A stretch of DNA of 64,000 bases from Hofstenia miamia (Eukaryota > Xenacoelomorpha > Acoela > Hofsteniidae), in NCBI GenBank assembly GCA_900660155.1, contig CABFPE010000077.1, positions 1,587,723 through 1,651,722 of the forward strand. The letters run 5' to 3'. Position 1 is the stretch's first letter; each line of letters starts with the position of its first letter. Below are positions 23,110 to 36,040 of the stretch, piece after piece. The position numbers and the translations under genes were made by a program. The notes beneath the pieces are model-generated. The model ran no database searches, was not told where the DNA came from, and saw only the letters and a program-made list of their open reading frames with translations.

Positions 23110-24120
23110 TTATTATTTTATTATTACATTACTTCTCACAGCTTCATGCTGGTATCCCTCTCAGCTCGGGGAACTCCCCAGTTCCCAGGGAGTCTGAGAG
23201 CTTTCATCAGGACTCTAACTGTACCTAACTATGCTGCCTTCTGTGCTACCACTGCTCCCACTTTGGTACTCCCAACTCCTCCAAGTATCTCTTATGTTTC
23301 TTAATCACTGTTCCAAGTGCTCCTACAACTACTAGGGCTACTTCAACCTTCTTCAACCTCCACAGCCTTTCTATTTCCTCTGCGAACTCTCAATACTTGT
23401 CTATCTTCTCTTTCTCCTTGCTTTTTACATTCCTGTCCTTTGGTACTGCTATGTCTATCACTGTTCCCAATCTTTTCTTTTTGTCTACCACTACTATGTT
23501 TGGCCTCCTTGCTTCTATTACCTTGCTTGTCTGTATGTTGAAGTCCCACAGTATCTTAACATTCTCATTCTCTGACTCCCTGTGGCTTGTGCTCATACCA
23601 CTTGTCTCCTGCTTCTAACCCATGCTGCCTGCTCAAGCTATTCTTTCCTTCACTCTCAGTTCTTATCTTCCTTAACACCTTAGTGACCTCCAGTAGGGAC
23701 CCCTTAGGTTGCTCTTCTCCATATTCCTTTAGCCCTAGTGCTTCTGCTTCTACAGTTTCCTCTACACTTAGCAGTCTTTTAAGTTGAATGCTCTCTCTGC
23801 TGCTAGTATCTTCCTTGTCTCCCTGTCTAATTCCCTCAGTTCATTCTTGGTCCACCCAACTATTCCTGCTGAATATCTCAACACCGGTATCGCCCATGTA
23901 TTAATTGCCTTTATACTATTCTGCTCATTTAATGCTGACTTCTGTAGTACTTTCTTACTCTCCTCTTGTATTCTTTTCTTAACCTCGTCTTAATTTCCTC
24001 ATGATCTATTCTATCTTTCTCTATCACACCTAAGTACTTATACCCGTCTTTGACTTCCTCAATCTCATCCCCACTGCTCGTCCTCAAACCATCTCCATCT
24101 ATGCACTTGCCTCTGCTCAC
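23110..24120 (-). mobile_element. LINE 3' portion with C-terminal nuclease-like segment
   Basis: From 24120 leftwards the frames read the RT C-terminal part (EEVKDGYKYLGVIEKDRID, then, in another frame, INTWAIPVLRYSAGIVGW) and a following domain (NVKILWDFNIQTSKVIEARR, PNIVVVDKKK, VIDIAVPKDRNV) ending near ALVVVGALGTV. This RT plus RRPxIVVVDKK domain is typical of a LINE-like family widespread in invertebrates; the last part resembles a restriction-like (PD-D/ExK) nuclease. Several frame breaks. The 5' part is absent: the copy begins where the next LINE's tail ends. Confidence 0.72.
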
Positions 24121-24121
24121 T

Positions 24122-25640
24122 TGTTATTATTATTATATTAATATTTATTAAACTAAATATTTTACAAGGATTGAAATGAAATTATATATTAGTACCATAA
24201 AAATTAACAGCAATGTTTTAAAATTACAAATAAATTGATAAAATAAAAAGTAGATATTGAAGCTAATAATGAGCAAACTGTTATAAATTAATTTCTTGTG
24301 GAACTTGATAAGTACCTTTCAAGACGAAAGTGACCAGAAAGACTTCATCCTGAACGAGGAAGACGATCGGGAATTAAATCATTGAGATTATGGGATTTTG
24401 AGATCAATTCATTGAAAAGCTTCATTGCCAAGTGAATTCTTCTATATTTTATAATAATTTGTGATTCTCTACAATCAGCCATCATTTTAAAAACCCGATT
24501 AATTATCCTCTGGAGTTTACAGTCGGGAGAGATAGGGAGCACCACATAAAGTTGAGATCCATAGTCAATTATTGACAAAACTAGAGATGAAAAAATTGTA
24601 TGTAAAAAAGTTGCTATTTGTGTAATTTCTGAGTTGTCTAAGACAAAATAAATTATGCTAAGCTTTTTTACATGCTTCCTCAACACGTTCTTTCCATTTA
24701 AGTTTCGAGGTTAACGTAACTCCTAGAAGCTTTTAGCTTATAACAATTGGAGCTGATGAGGGCAGATCAATTTCACAACTTCCAAATAGCACTTGCCATG
24801 ATTTGTTAAAGTTAATCCTAACCATCTTCTTTGTGGCCCAACTTTCGATGTTACCAAATTCAAACGAAATTTCGGGTGCATTCTTAGGAATAGGAATAAT
24901 GAAGCTGATGTATATAAGGATAATGCTAATTCCTTTATAAAATCTAAGTCCCTTTAATTCATTCTAGTTTTTCTGCAAGAATAGAATTAGTAACTTATTT
25001 TTTCAGTTAGTTAAATTTCAGGGTAGCTTTAAGCAACAAATTCCATTATCGTAGTGCAGTGCTTATTAAAAATACTTGCATCTAATAACTATATTATATA
25101 GTGCAAAACATTTTTTAAAAAATTTGACTTGATATTATTTGAAGAAATGAAATATCTGCAATGAATCCTACAGTTGTTTTCTTCGTTTCTTATCGCCTTT
25201 TGAGAGCTTCATCCAAATATAATAAATGACATCATCGTTTACTGCAATAGTTTTTAGATTATACTTTACGTTCTGATTTAAGTCATTAATATTCACATAG
25301 AATAGCAAATCATGTAACATTGAGTCCTGAGGTACTCCTGAATTCACAGCATCAGTGCCTGGATTCTAATACAACGGGCAGCACGGAATAAGCATGGCTC
25401 AGTTGCAACAATAATTAAATTATAAATCAGGAGCTCAATTTTTACTTTTAAATAGGTAGTTATGGATTTATTCAATGAGGCAGCTAAATTTTTTCACTAT
25501 GAGTAGTTATCAATAATGATGAGAGTAGGCTAGAAGCTTTTACAACCATCTTTTCTGATGTTTTTGTCAACATGATTCAGAGGAGGGGGTGAGTAACTCT
25601 TTATTTTATTCATAGCTCCTGGAATTAATGTCCGCTGATT
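24122..25640 (-). mobile_element. LINE RT region with AAT-repeat 3' tail
   Basis: The RT block SGVPQDSM (about 25,355-25,325, the GVPQGS motif) is followed by LLFYVNINDL, then the thumb (LLGVTLTSKLKWKERVEEAC, about 24,735-24,675) and a C-terminal frame at 24686-24345 (IDYGSQLYVVLPIS, KLQRIINRVFKMM). On the - strand the element ends in a microsatellite-like tail (ATAATAATAATAACAA) at 24,122-24,137. It is a Jockey/CR1-like LINE, degraded. The tail abuts the truncated LINE at 23110-24120. Confidence 0.75.
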
Positions 25641-26499
25641 AAAATTTTTGTGACTTTTAATATTTAAGTATTAAGCAATGTGAACTTCCAAAAATATAAC
25701 AATTTTGTGCTAAAATCTTGCTACTAGAAATGGCTATCAATTTCTGGAAGGTCGCGAAAATTATGATGACTTCAAGTAATTTCGGCCTATTTCTGTACAA
25801 TTAACCCATAGAGCTACCCCTGTGTGGATTATAACATCAAAAAACTAATGCAACTGCCTTCTCATTTTAAGGAAAAATCGCTATTTTTTCTGACATTTGC
25901 AAAAAAATGCTGACGTTATCACAGGAATATGAAGATTGCACAAGAAATTGAAATTTCACATCATGGTCTAGCTATATCCCCAATATTAGCTAGAAAGATA
26001 ATAGGGGTGAGTTTTACCCACCTCTTGAATAAGGGGTCCTCCACCAGAATAAGGTTAATCATACAATCGAATACTTGTAAGGTCTACTTATATTGCGTGA
26101 AATTTGGATTTAGAACTATGTCAAAACTTGAATTGTGAGTTGGAAATTCTAATTTTAATTGAAAGCTTGGACTAGGATCTCTTTTACTGCTGCACTTTGT
26201 AATCCTTCTGTTTACTAACTAATGCTGCATAGTAAGCATTTTTAAAATGTGAATTTTTAACAATTTCTAGGAAAAGAAACCAAGCCAAACATAAATATTG
26301 AATCTATAAATAGAATACAAATTAAATTGAATTCTCGCTAACCATGATCTACTAAATATTTAGTAGGTCAAGTTCTTACCCTTGGAAACAGTCTTCATTA
26401 ATTGAGTGTGGGAATGAAAGAACTAAGACAAAATTAATTTCACAAGGAAAATCAGATAAAGTGCAATTGATTTATGAAACAAAATTTATCTAAAATTCA
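25641..26499. other. Spacer between two LINE halves
   Basis: AT-rich, no clear domain. It may belong to one of the flanking LINE segments. Confidence 0.35.
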
Positions 26500-27370
26500 G
26501 GATTTCCCTATTCTTGACTTTGGATGCCATGCTATACTTTTAGATGAACACTGCATTTCACTCATTTTCTGTTGAGCAATATATGAGCTATGATTGCAGG
26601 AAATATGTTTTTGGTGACTTCAAGAAATTGACTATTTCTTGCATCCCTTGTAATTACTATTATAAAACTATATTAGATATTCTAGTTTCAATAAATCTTA
26701 ATCGAATAGTTCATCAAAAAACTCATATTCAAGGGAATATTTATGATTTAATATTCACTAATGACAAAAATTTAGAAATCAGTTTTACAAAAAATTCTAT
26801 TGAATTTACAGACCATTACTCTATTATCGAAGAAACAAATTTTGTTTGTTTCATTTTAAATCATTTTGAAAGTTGTACAAACAATAATACAACATCATTT
26901 AAATCAATTTTCTCTAAAGGTATTGAACTATTTATTTTTGATATTGATTATTATATTTCTGATTGGTACAACTCTATAGAAATGATTGTAAATTCCAATT
27001 GCTTCAGTAAAACGAGAAAAAGGGGCAATATTACCAAGTTATTATTCTTCTCATACAGTCAATTTATACAATAAATGCAAAAGTTGTCATAAAAGGCATG
27101 AAAAATATAAAACTAAGACAAACTACGTAAAACTGTGTCGATTTCAAAAACTCTATTGAAAGTTAAAATTCGAACAATTTGATGCTTTGCAAAGAATGAT
27201 GTTAACTCGTGCTGTCGATTCTAAATTTATTTATAAGTCTGCAAAAATGCAATTTCCAAGTATATGGAATAACGAAACAGTTAATAATAGCTTAGACGTA
27301 GGAAATTTATTTAATAGATGTTTTGAATCTATTAAAAATTCACAAAATTCGATCTAATTTAAAATAAAGT
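26500..27370 (+). mobile_element. LINE endonuclease and linker segment, + strand
   Basis: The 176-codon frame at 26544-27074 contains VFGDFKKL (the GDFN block of APE endonucleases), GNIYDLIFTNDKNLEISF and EFTDHYSI (the catalytic SDH-type block). Downstream frames (KCKSCHKRHEKYKTKTNY, NSLDVGNLFNRCFESI) match the linker before the RT. RT itself is not found downstream on this strand; an RT segment lies on the opposite strand at 24122-25640. Confidence 0.75.
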
Positions 27371-28071
27371 CAACCTTATATATTTGATATTTGATTCGTA
27401 ATGAATTTTTGAATGTTCTAATGCCATGGTATGCAAATCAAGCAAATATATTAAGTTTTTTAAATTTTCAAAAGTGATGTATTTGGTGGATAAATTGGAA
27501 AAGCAAATATGCATCTTCACTTCAAACCTCAAATATATTACCAATATCCCTAAGAATTCAGTTAAATGATGTCTACTGCTTGATAGATCTTCTTTAGAAT
27601 GCTGATTTCAATACATTACAAAACACATCTTTTCATTATTCTTCTAAATTTAGAGGCAAGAGTTATTTCTGTTAAAAAGAACGACTAAAGTTAAAACTGA
27701 TGATGATTTTTTTCATAGATAATGTAGACTGGCAAATTATTTATGTTGTAAACAACATCAATATTAATAAAAATAACTATTCATCATCAGTTCAATGAGT
27801 TTTTAAATAATCATTATGCTGAAACTCCAACTTGCAAAAGATATTTTTATTGTTTCTGCTCTCATTGTATTGCAATGGCTATAAAATTTTATTTACATAG
27901 CTATGTAACTCTTTTGATGGCATAATAAATCTTCCTATTATTAATATTAATATTAAATACTTAAAAATGAATTTCAATAATTCCTAAGTATTAATTGAGC
28001 ATTTTCAAATGAATGCCGACCTAATTATTTATCAAATTAGAGGCAAAAATGCTATTTGTTTACGTATATAT
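27371..28071. other. Unassigned AT-rich sequence
   Basis: Nothing recognised; it may contain decayed LINE sequence continuing from the left. Confidence 0.35.
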
Positions 28072-29361
28072 ACAGTATACGAAATATATGTTGGAACCCT
28101 TATGTATTTTGTTCATAATTGGTATTTTACTGAGGGCAGAAACAAAATATACAAAGTACATGCCATTTAACTATGGTTTAGAACTTAATGAATATAATAG
28201 TTGGAACTCACTGAAGAAATGTATATAACTTGTTGTAAGAATTGACAAATTAAAAACTGAACATAGATAAGCCTGATTAAAGCATGGTGTTTGATATGAT
28301 TGTATTCAGCTTTTAAAACAGCTTGAAGCCTTCGAATATGAAAAAAAATTTCTTAATGAAAGCATCTGAAATTGAATACCAAATTGACCTTCCAAAGTTC
28401 TTTTAGATTTCGTGGATGCCTCTTCAGCAATTCAGCTTTCATCTTAGCCCACAATTATTCAATTAAAATTAAATCAGGCATCTGAACTGGTCACTCAGAA
28501 TGAAGAGGCAACCTAATGCCTTGTATAAACTGTAAAAGCCTTGCAGTGTTCTCTGATTGATAGGATGACCTTTTGTTCAAGGATGGGAATTTAGTTTACA
28601 CCATTAAGATTTCTTCCCCCCTTAACAAGTTTCGAGTACTATCACTCTTGATGACTCTCAAACCATTAATGAACCACCACCAAACTTGATTGTGTTCTTG
28701 GTATATTAATTGTTAAAACGAGATTTAGCTGTGGAAGGAAGTCTAACACATATTTCTTCCTTACTATAGATCTAAATATTTTCTTCCTTAAAAAATATTG
28801 TGTTAAAATTCTATCATCGAGAAGTGACACTGATGTTTTGTAAAATGAAGTAATTTGTTTTGCTCTGATTCACTTAAAAATGCTTGATTTGCTGCCAACC
28901 TACCCTACAGACCAAATATATTTTAAAAAATTTTGCATTGGACGCAGGGTGCCTAAATTATACAGGTCCCTTTGACTGAACACATCTTACAGATCAGCTC
29001 CACTTTGAGTAAAGTTTGTGGGTATTAATGTGGGGTTGGGCTTTAGACTGCCGAACTAAGTGTCTGTGCGGCAGGAGTAACTTTTCGAAGGCAAACTGTT
29101 CGTTTCTTGGTGAAAGACGCTTTTCTAATTTGTAGATACTAATTGTTCGCAATACAGAACTTTTAATATAGTCAAATCACACGATATTTTGTTATGGGTC
29201 TTATCTTACCTTTTCAAGTGAATCATAAGCTCTCACTTCTCAGTGAAGTATTGTTTACCTGGAGTTACACTAATAAATTGTAGCAATAGTGAAATTAACA
29301 CTAATAGAATAGATTTAAATAATTTCTGTCAAAGGTTCCAACATTTAATTCAAGGTGCAGA
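28072..29361 (-). mobile_element. Tc1-like relic, - strand
   Basis: Frames on the - strand contain a block equivalent to KFGGGSLMVWGC (about 28,690-28,655) and a tail with PVQMPDLILIE followed by LWAKMKAELLKRHPRNLKEL (about 28,490-28,395), matching the SPDLNPIENLW region of Tc1. TGTTGGAACC occurs near both ends in inverted orientation (28,088 and 29,335), supporting the limits, which are approximate. It is very decayed; catalytic residues cannot all be located. Confidence 0.65.
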
Positions 29362-31140
29362 TGAATATAATGTCAATAAAGAGCCTGCAATTCAAGATTT
29401 ACTGCATAATTGAAAAAAATTGTTAGTATTTTGACTACATTGCGACTTCAATTGGCTGCATTAAAGTCATAAGGCATTTATGTTTGCAACTTTGCAAACG
29501 CCACAATTTACGCATTTTGAGCATTGATTCCAACATAAATTAGCATACTGGATATTGAAATATTATAATACAATACAAATACGTGCATGTGAATTAAAAC
29601 TTAAGATTAACATCTTAACCCACTTCAAACAGCGAATTCATATACAACCGCTATTTAAATAGTACATTTATATATTCGTATAAGTTGATATGGATTTGTT
29701 TTTTCGTTTATTCTGACATAATCCATCCCCTGATTAACTCTCAACACTAATTTATATGTTTTAGTTTTGTTTTTCTGCTTGAAACTTAATTTAGTAAACA
29801 AAAATTCTGTGGCAAGCAAATATTTAATTATAAGGCTATTTGATTGGAATTAGAAATGACTTTTGCGCTAATTAATGTATCCAAACCCTAACTAATAAAC
29901 CATCAATAATTAAATCATAAATATAAAACTGAATTGTTGAAACTTATCAACATGGCAAAAACCATCTTACGATCACATACAACAGCTTGGGCTTTAAATC
30001 TATATGTCATAAGATTTTCTAAACATGATTTTACTCTTATTTTACATGAAATATTTTACAAACATGTGTGTATAATGTCCAAAAGGTCGTATACGGCAGC
30101 AATTTTGAACTTTTGATAGGAATGTGTGCAGACCTTAAGAACAAGAGAAAATATTATTTATTATAATGTGAGATTATGTTAATGATTTTGAAAAAATTGG
30201 ATAAAAATTACAAACTTGGTCATATATGGGTTAAATCATGAAATTTCTGCAACCGGATGTACGTTATATTCTAGCTCATGTTAAATTTTAATATCTTGTT
30301 GTCCTTAAACATAAAAGTCAATTTTAGAAATAATTAATACCGTAACTTTTTAGTACAAGGAGACAACAAAGCCATAGTTAATTAAATCTGCTAATAACTA
30401 GAAATTTGTAGATGGAAATGGTAGTTTAGTACAATTATGCTAGCTTAGAACTTGAATTTTTATATCCTGATATATTAAATATTCATTGTTCTTAGTCCTA
30501 AAATCCAATTTTGTGATGCCGTAGAAATAGGTTTTTAATGCCTTCTGAGGGAATACGTCCTATGATGTCAATTAAACTTTCTAACAAAGAAATTAACACT
30601 GTACGAAAGTTATTATGCAAACGAAGTTTAATGTTGATAACTAATCATCATTAATTACTAGTTTTCGATGTCTTACTGATAATATTTTGGATTATTATCC
30701 AATTTAGATTATTCATGGATTGCTATCTTTAAGAAAATAGCAATTCAGATCAATGTAGCTTACTCAAATGCCTATCCGGATGATAGTTGAAGAGACCTAA
30801 TGAACTATATCTTTAATGCTTCCTCTACCTGTACTACATAGTGTAAGTATATATTAAAACTTGATTCGAAGATGACAATTCTACAAAGAATCATTGTATA
30901 CTATCTATTCTGATAATGCTCATTAAACATAATTTAAAATATTTATTTAACTGTTCCTACATTATTAAAAGTAATATACAAATTTTAATTTACAAAATTA
31001 AAAAAGTATAAATAAATTTAATACTATATATTGAAGAGCTTTCACTTATGATTTCGATTAAAGAAACATTTGTGGGAGTACAATTTTGAATTAGAACATA
31101 ATTGCAAATCTTTCCAATATTATAAATAAAGCGATGGATT
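29362..31140. other. Intergenic sequence, nothing recognised
   Basis: AT-rich with short frames only. Confidence 0.5.
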
Positions 31141-31882
31141 TCAAACAAAGCATGGTTGAATCTTTCCGATGAAAGGCTCCATAGACAGATTTTCTACAAA
31201 TGTTGTTCCTGGAAAATTTATCGATGCAAAATTCACTTGACTGCTTCCAAGAAGAAATGTCTCAATCACTTCAGAATACGACTTTATTTTAAAGAAATCG
31301 TTTGCTACGGTTCTCATAAACCTTGAAAGTGACTGAGCGCTTTTGTAAACGACGATAAATGTAATGCCTCCCAAATTGTTATTCTTAAAGAAGAACATTG
31401 TCACAGCTAAATTTCCATATGAAATATAGATCTGTGAAAGGATATTCTCAACTAGTGCAACTGCATTATTGCAAGTATAACAGTGAATTCGACTATAAAG
31501 GCAGTAGTACCTTGTGTTGTTGTATAACTGATAACGGAGGAAGTTCGAAAGCATTTTACCCGAGTAGTTCAAAAAAAATTTTGTATCTTTGAGAGGCATG
31601 GATATTATGTGTTGCAGGCTTTCTTTATTCAAGGGATGTAAAACTCCACGACATACGATCTCTGATTTGAACTTTGATATTTTGGCAGGTGATGTAAGAC
31701 ATGTACTCAAAAACTCAACTGCAGATTTATATTTAGTCTTATAACGATGCTTTGTAAAGGTTTCAAGCCTGATTTTAAAGATCCAAATGAGAATTATGTA
31801 ATCTTCATCACGAGGATGTCTAGAGAAGCACAGTATGACATATGGTGTGGGACCATTAAGAGATTGGATTTTGTTGAAATAA
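31141..31882 (-). CDS. Long orphan reading frame, probable exon, unrecognised
   Basis: The frame is open for about 250 codons (31893 to the stop at 31141), far longer than expected by chance here. An acceptor-like AACTTTTAG lies immediately before 31882, and the first Met is well inside, so it looks like a last exon rather than a whole gene. Blocks include NGPTPYVILCFSRHPRDEDY, IWIFKIRLETFTKHRY, KSAVEFLSTCLTSP, FLRYQLYNNTRYYCLYSR, VYKSAQSLSRFMRTVANDFF and SYSEVIETFLLGSSQVNF. The composition looks globular, not low-complexity. I do not recognise the family. No other exon of the same gene was found nearby. Confidence 0.4.
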
Positions 31883-31893
31883 CTAAAAGTTTC

Positions 31894-34800
31894 TCAGTTA
31901 TTTAAAGACATGCTGAGTTTAAAATTCATTTAAATTTGCTATGATTGTGTCAAGAATAGACAATTAAGTTATTGAATCATTGATGTTGCATTAGATTATA
32001 TAAACCATAAGTGTTAATCCTCATTTGAGAGGACAAACTTAGGCAATTAGTACATAGAGTCAAAGTAGTTTCACCAAGTTTTTAGAGGTAGCAAGTACAC
32101 CTTTGAAAAACTTCATTTTTTTACTTTTGTTGACAAAAATTATCTACATTTTCGCTAAAAATCCAAAATACAATTTAACGATTATTTTTTTTCATTTATA
32201 TTTTATTCCGATGTAAATTCGATATTTATATTCTTAATTAATGTTTATTTACAGACTTAGTCTTTCGCAACCCATTTATTCTGTTGTGTCATTGCTACCA
32301 GGTATGTCAAGCTGCATTTCCACAACTTTGAATATGGAAATAATTTTTCATTCTTCGGAAAAGTTTATTCAAACGTCAAAGGGTTTTAAAAATTTGTTTT
32401 TTTGCTTGAAAGTTTTAAATAATAATTGTTATTAATAAACTTTCCTTAGATTTTTATACATATATTGAATATATATCTTTAATATATCAGATTTATCGAT
32501 ATTTATAATAAATATCAAGATTTTGCTATCTCTGGTTGAAAGCATTTTTTAAACAATGACTTAACTTACGAAAGTAAAATGGTCCTTGTTTATGGTGATC
32601 AGATGTATTTTGTTAAAGAAATTATTTTCGCTCCTTTTCATAAATTCCCTAAAACAATATGGATCCTCAATTGCTACCTCTGAATGTTGGCATGAAGAGC
32701 GCCGTTTTAACCAGTGTTTTCTCCAAATTTTTCTATATCGTCAAAGTCTGCTAAGGGTAATTTTTTATTGTACTTGAAAATCATTTTTAGCATTGCATTT
32801 AAAATTTTCTGAGGCCAGGATCAAGGCATTCCATTTTGTGTAACTTAGCAGCTTCAACCAATGATGCAACATGTCTGAACCATAGGTGGAAGAGGATCTG
32901 ATCGAAATGCCATTTGATTCAGATTGGGTCTTTTCGGGTCAGGTCAGAGTGCTTCCCCAACCTGCAATTTAAATAAATATTCTACAAAAGTATATCTCCA
33001 TTTGCACTTTTTTGGCATAAAAAACTACTGGAATCCAAATATGATAAAACAACCATCCTTCAACTATTTTATTACAACACCCTAGAAGTATTTGAGATTT
33101 TGTAGAAAGAGTTCGCGCAACTTCTCTATTTTTTACTAGGCTAGTTGCCAGATTTTAATTCATATATATTCAACCTGCATGTTGGGTCTGGTTTTTACTG
33201 ACCGGTTCCACGTACGGTTGAACTGAATTGAACCTTCGAATAACCATTATGGTCATTTTGACGTACAACGAGTAGGGTTCTGTATGACTACTAAGTCCTA
33301 AGGCATTTATTTGTCTTAGTCCAATAGAACTATACCTAATTATTTCAGTGCACTGAGACTAACATGAGACTGGATTATAAAATATCAACCTGGACCTACA
33401 GATTTCAGAATACTACTAAAGTTTTTTGGCAATTTTGGTCAAAATAAAAGGCATATCGCGTGGCCAATGAGTGTAACCAAATCCAATGAGACTTAAACCA
33501 GTAATTTTCTGGTACCGCAAAATCTCTAACTACTAGTTCTAAGAATTTTGGAAAGATGAGGAAATTAATGGAATATTATGGAAATTTTGTTAATATAGTT
33601 GTAAAAATGGAATGGAAGAGCAAGACAATAACATTTCCATATGCACGACTGTGCAAATGTAACAAATCAAAGCCTTCAGCTGTCATGTTTTCATTTTGTA
33701 AGTGGCTGATTATGTATTTTGTCCATTGATATTTCATTTTCATATTTCAAAAATGTGTTCCTTGTATAGAACTATTTTCTCGAAAATATGACCAAATTTA
33801 AAATAAACAACTGAAAAATAATGTAGTTGAAATTTGATTAAAAACTAGTTTTGATGTCAGTATCTTGTATAGCTCCTATTTCAATTTTTATCATGCGAAT
33901 GGATTATTCGCATTAACTTTAATTAGTAAAACACCTGCACAAACTTTTCATATTAGCCTGTCAAAATGGTCTTTTTGAGTAAAAAAGCTTACTTTTACAT
34001 TAATTAGTTATTAACCGAGATAATGCTTTTCCAACAAAAATTTACCTTAAACAGTCCAATACATCGCTTTTTTCATCTCTTCCGCTGGCCCAAAAATGAA
34101 ATAAGAACGTGATTTCGGTTGTATTTGACATTAAATCAAAGACAGTTGAGCATCGCAGGTGCGTTCGTAAATGTTTATAAACGTGTTGCGAATGCAAAGA
34201 AGATAACTTAAATATACAAAGCAATTGAGTTGTAAACTATGAGAGCATTTATAATGCAAAGCTGCTCACCATTCTTATCGGAAAGTCATTGTTTAACACT
34301 CTATGCGGTATTCACATGAAAGACAGTAATCCATTAATGGCACTTATGAAACTGAGATCCGTTTCTGGTGTTGTTACTAATTCTAAACGCTAGCACCAAA
34401 TAAATTTTACTATTTGTTGTCCAAATATTTTCAGAAAGTAACTTAATCGAGAGATCAAAGAGTCCCTTTTAATTTCAAATAAATCCATTTAAATTTCTTC
34501 AATATGTTAACTTTACTTGCGTTTAAGTCTACGTATTTGAATAACATCCAAAACATGAAGCTGGAAGACGAAAACGCTTAAGTGCATATAGCTACAGTTA
34601 TATTTAAAGCTCTCATAAATTAAACCAATTTATGCAAAAAAAATTTTTTAATCAAACACAAATAAAATTTATTAAACATTTAAACACATATCACCAGTGT
34701 GAGAACCTTGTGACCTTTTTCACTCGAGACTCGAACCAACCGTTTAACAATAATCTGTCACTCGGCACGTCCAAAAATGACCCTCGACATGACCGGATCA

Positions 34801-35349
34801 AAGAAAGATTACTAATATAATACATACAAAAGTATCAATGAAGACAGTACAAAAATACAAAATATTTAATATCAATTAGATTTTTTATTTCTTAATTCTG
34901 TTTGTGTTCTTTCACCTAAAAATTATAAATGGCCAAAAAAATTCTTCCTCGACCTGTCTAAGAGTCACAGGTTTCCCACTCTGCATATGACACATGAATT
35001 CAGTATTTAAAAATGAAAACCCAATGTGAATTAATATTTTGGTTATAAAGTAGCCGTTCCGCTTTCATGATTCGGCTGAATGACCCCCAATGAGAAACAT
35101 CATTAGTAACAGTTATTTGAAAAAAAATCTTTCATGAAATAAACAGAGGCTGACTACGCAATAATAGCTGTGATTGCAACTTCGGCGGCTATCCAGTGTA
35201 TTTGACAAAATGCTACATTGAGTAAAAAATTGTTTGGGTCGTCTTTCTGATTTGATGAGAGGAGGAGCAAAGGGTCTAGTCTTGAGAGCATGCTACCGTG
35301 TAAAATGTGATCATTTGAAAAAATGAAAATGCTAATTTAGTTCATCACT
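31894..35349. other. Sequence without recognised genes
   Basis: AT-rich. A stretch around 32,900-33,300 (GGGTCAGGTCAGAG, CCGGTTCCACGTACGGTTG) is more GC-rich and may be a decayed small element, but no terminal repeats were seen. Confidence 0.4.
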
Positions 35350-35800
35350 CTTGAAAGCGAATTTCAAATTGAGCATTCGAGATGCACGAACCTGGAACTT
35401 TTCCAATTAGTCATGAGTCTTTTGGGAAGGGCTATGGATCCTGATAATGTTCTTTACATGATTATTGCATTTCAGGTCGCTTTGCAAGGTTAGTTTGATA
35501 CTGTCTATAAGTTTTAGACTGCCCTCAGTGTGCAATTGATACATTTCCCAATGTAGATATCTCAGATTATTTGCTGGTTTAAGGTCATACTGTTTAGTTC
35601 GCTCCAAATTTCTAAGTGAGAAGTAAGAAGCGAGGCTTTTCTGAGCACGGAATTTTAGAAGTATTATAATTGGAATATTTGATAAATCTAAGATGTTACT
35701 TGACATGTCGATCGGCAACGTATATACTAATAAGAATGGGTCCAATGTGCAAATCGAGTCGTACGCCAAAGATACGTTAAGGGACTTAGGGCGGTGGCCA
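35350..35800 (-). mobile_element. LINE RT scrap
   Basis: The - strand frame 35769-35407 contains LKLIDSIKLTLQSDLKCNNH, matching the thumb-region pattern LLGVTLxSDLKWNxH of Jockey/CR1-like RTs, like the - strand LINE at 24122. Only this part survives recognisably. Confidence 0.5.
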
Positions 35801-36017
35801 AAATGAACAGAGATAAATATGTTCGAAGAGTAACTGCCTACAAAATCAAACCACTATAATATGACTTAGAAAGGCAATAACTACACAACTGCTAACCCTA
35901 AGTCAATTCATATTTTTATACTGCTTAGTTAAATATTTTTTAAGCACAACTAAATAATATTTTGTCATTATTACTCAATTTTGGTATAAAAATTATATTT
36001 GAGGATTTCCCATCATG

Positions 36018-36040
36018 AATAATAATAATAATAATAATAA
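36018..36040 (+). repeat. AAT microsatellite
   Basis: About seven and a half uninterrupted AAT units. Confidence 0.95.

Noticed and set aside
23317-23993. Ser/Leu/Pro-rich + strand frames
   Set aside because: These are shadows of the - strand LINE RT and its C-terminal domain, which match a known family.
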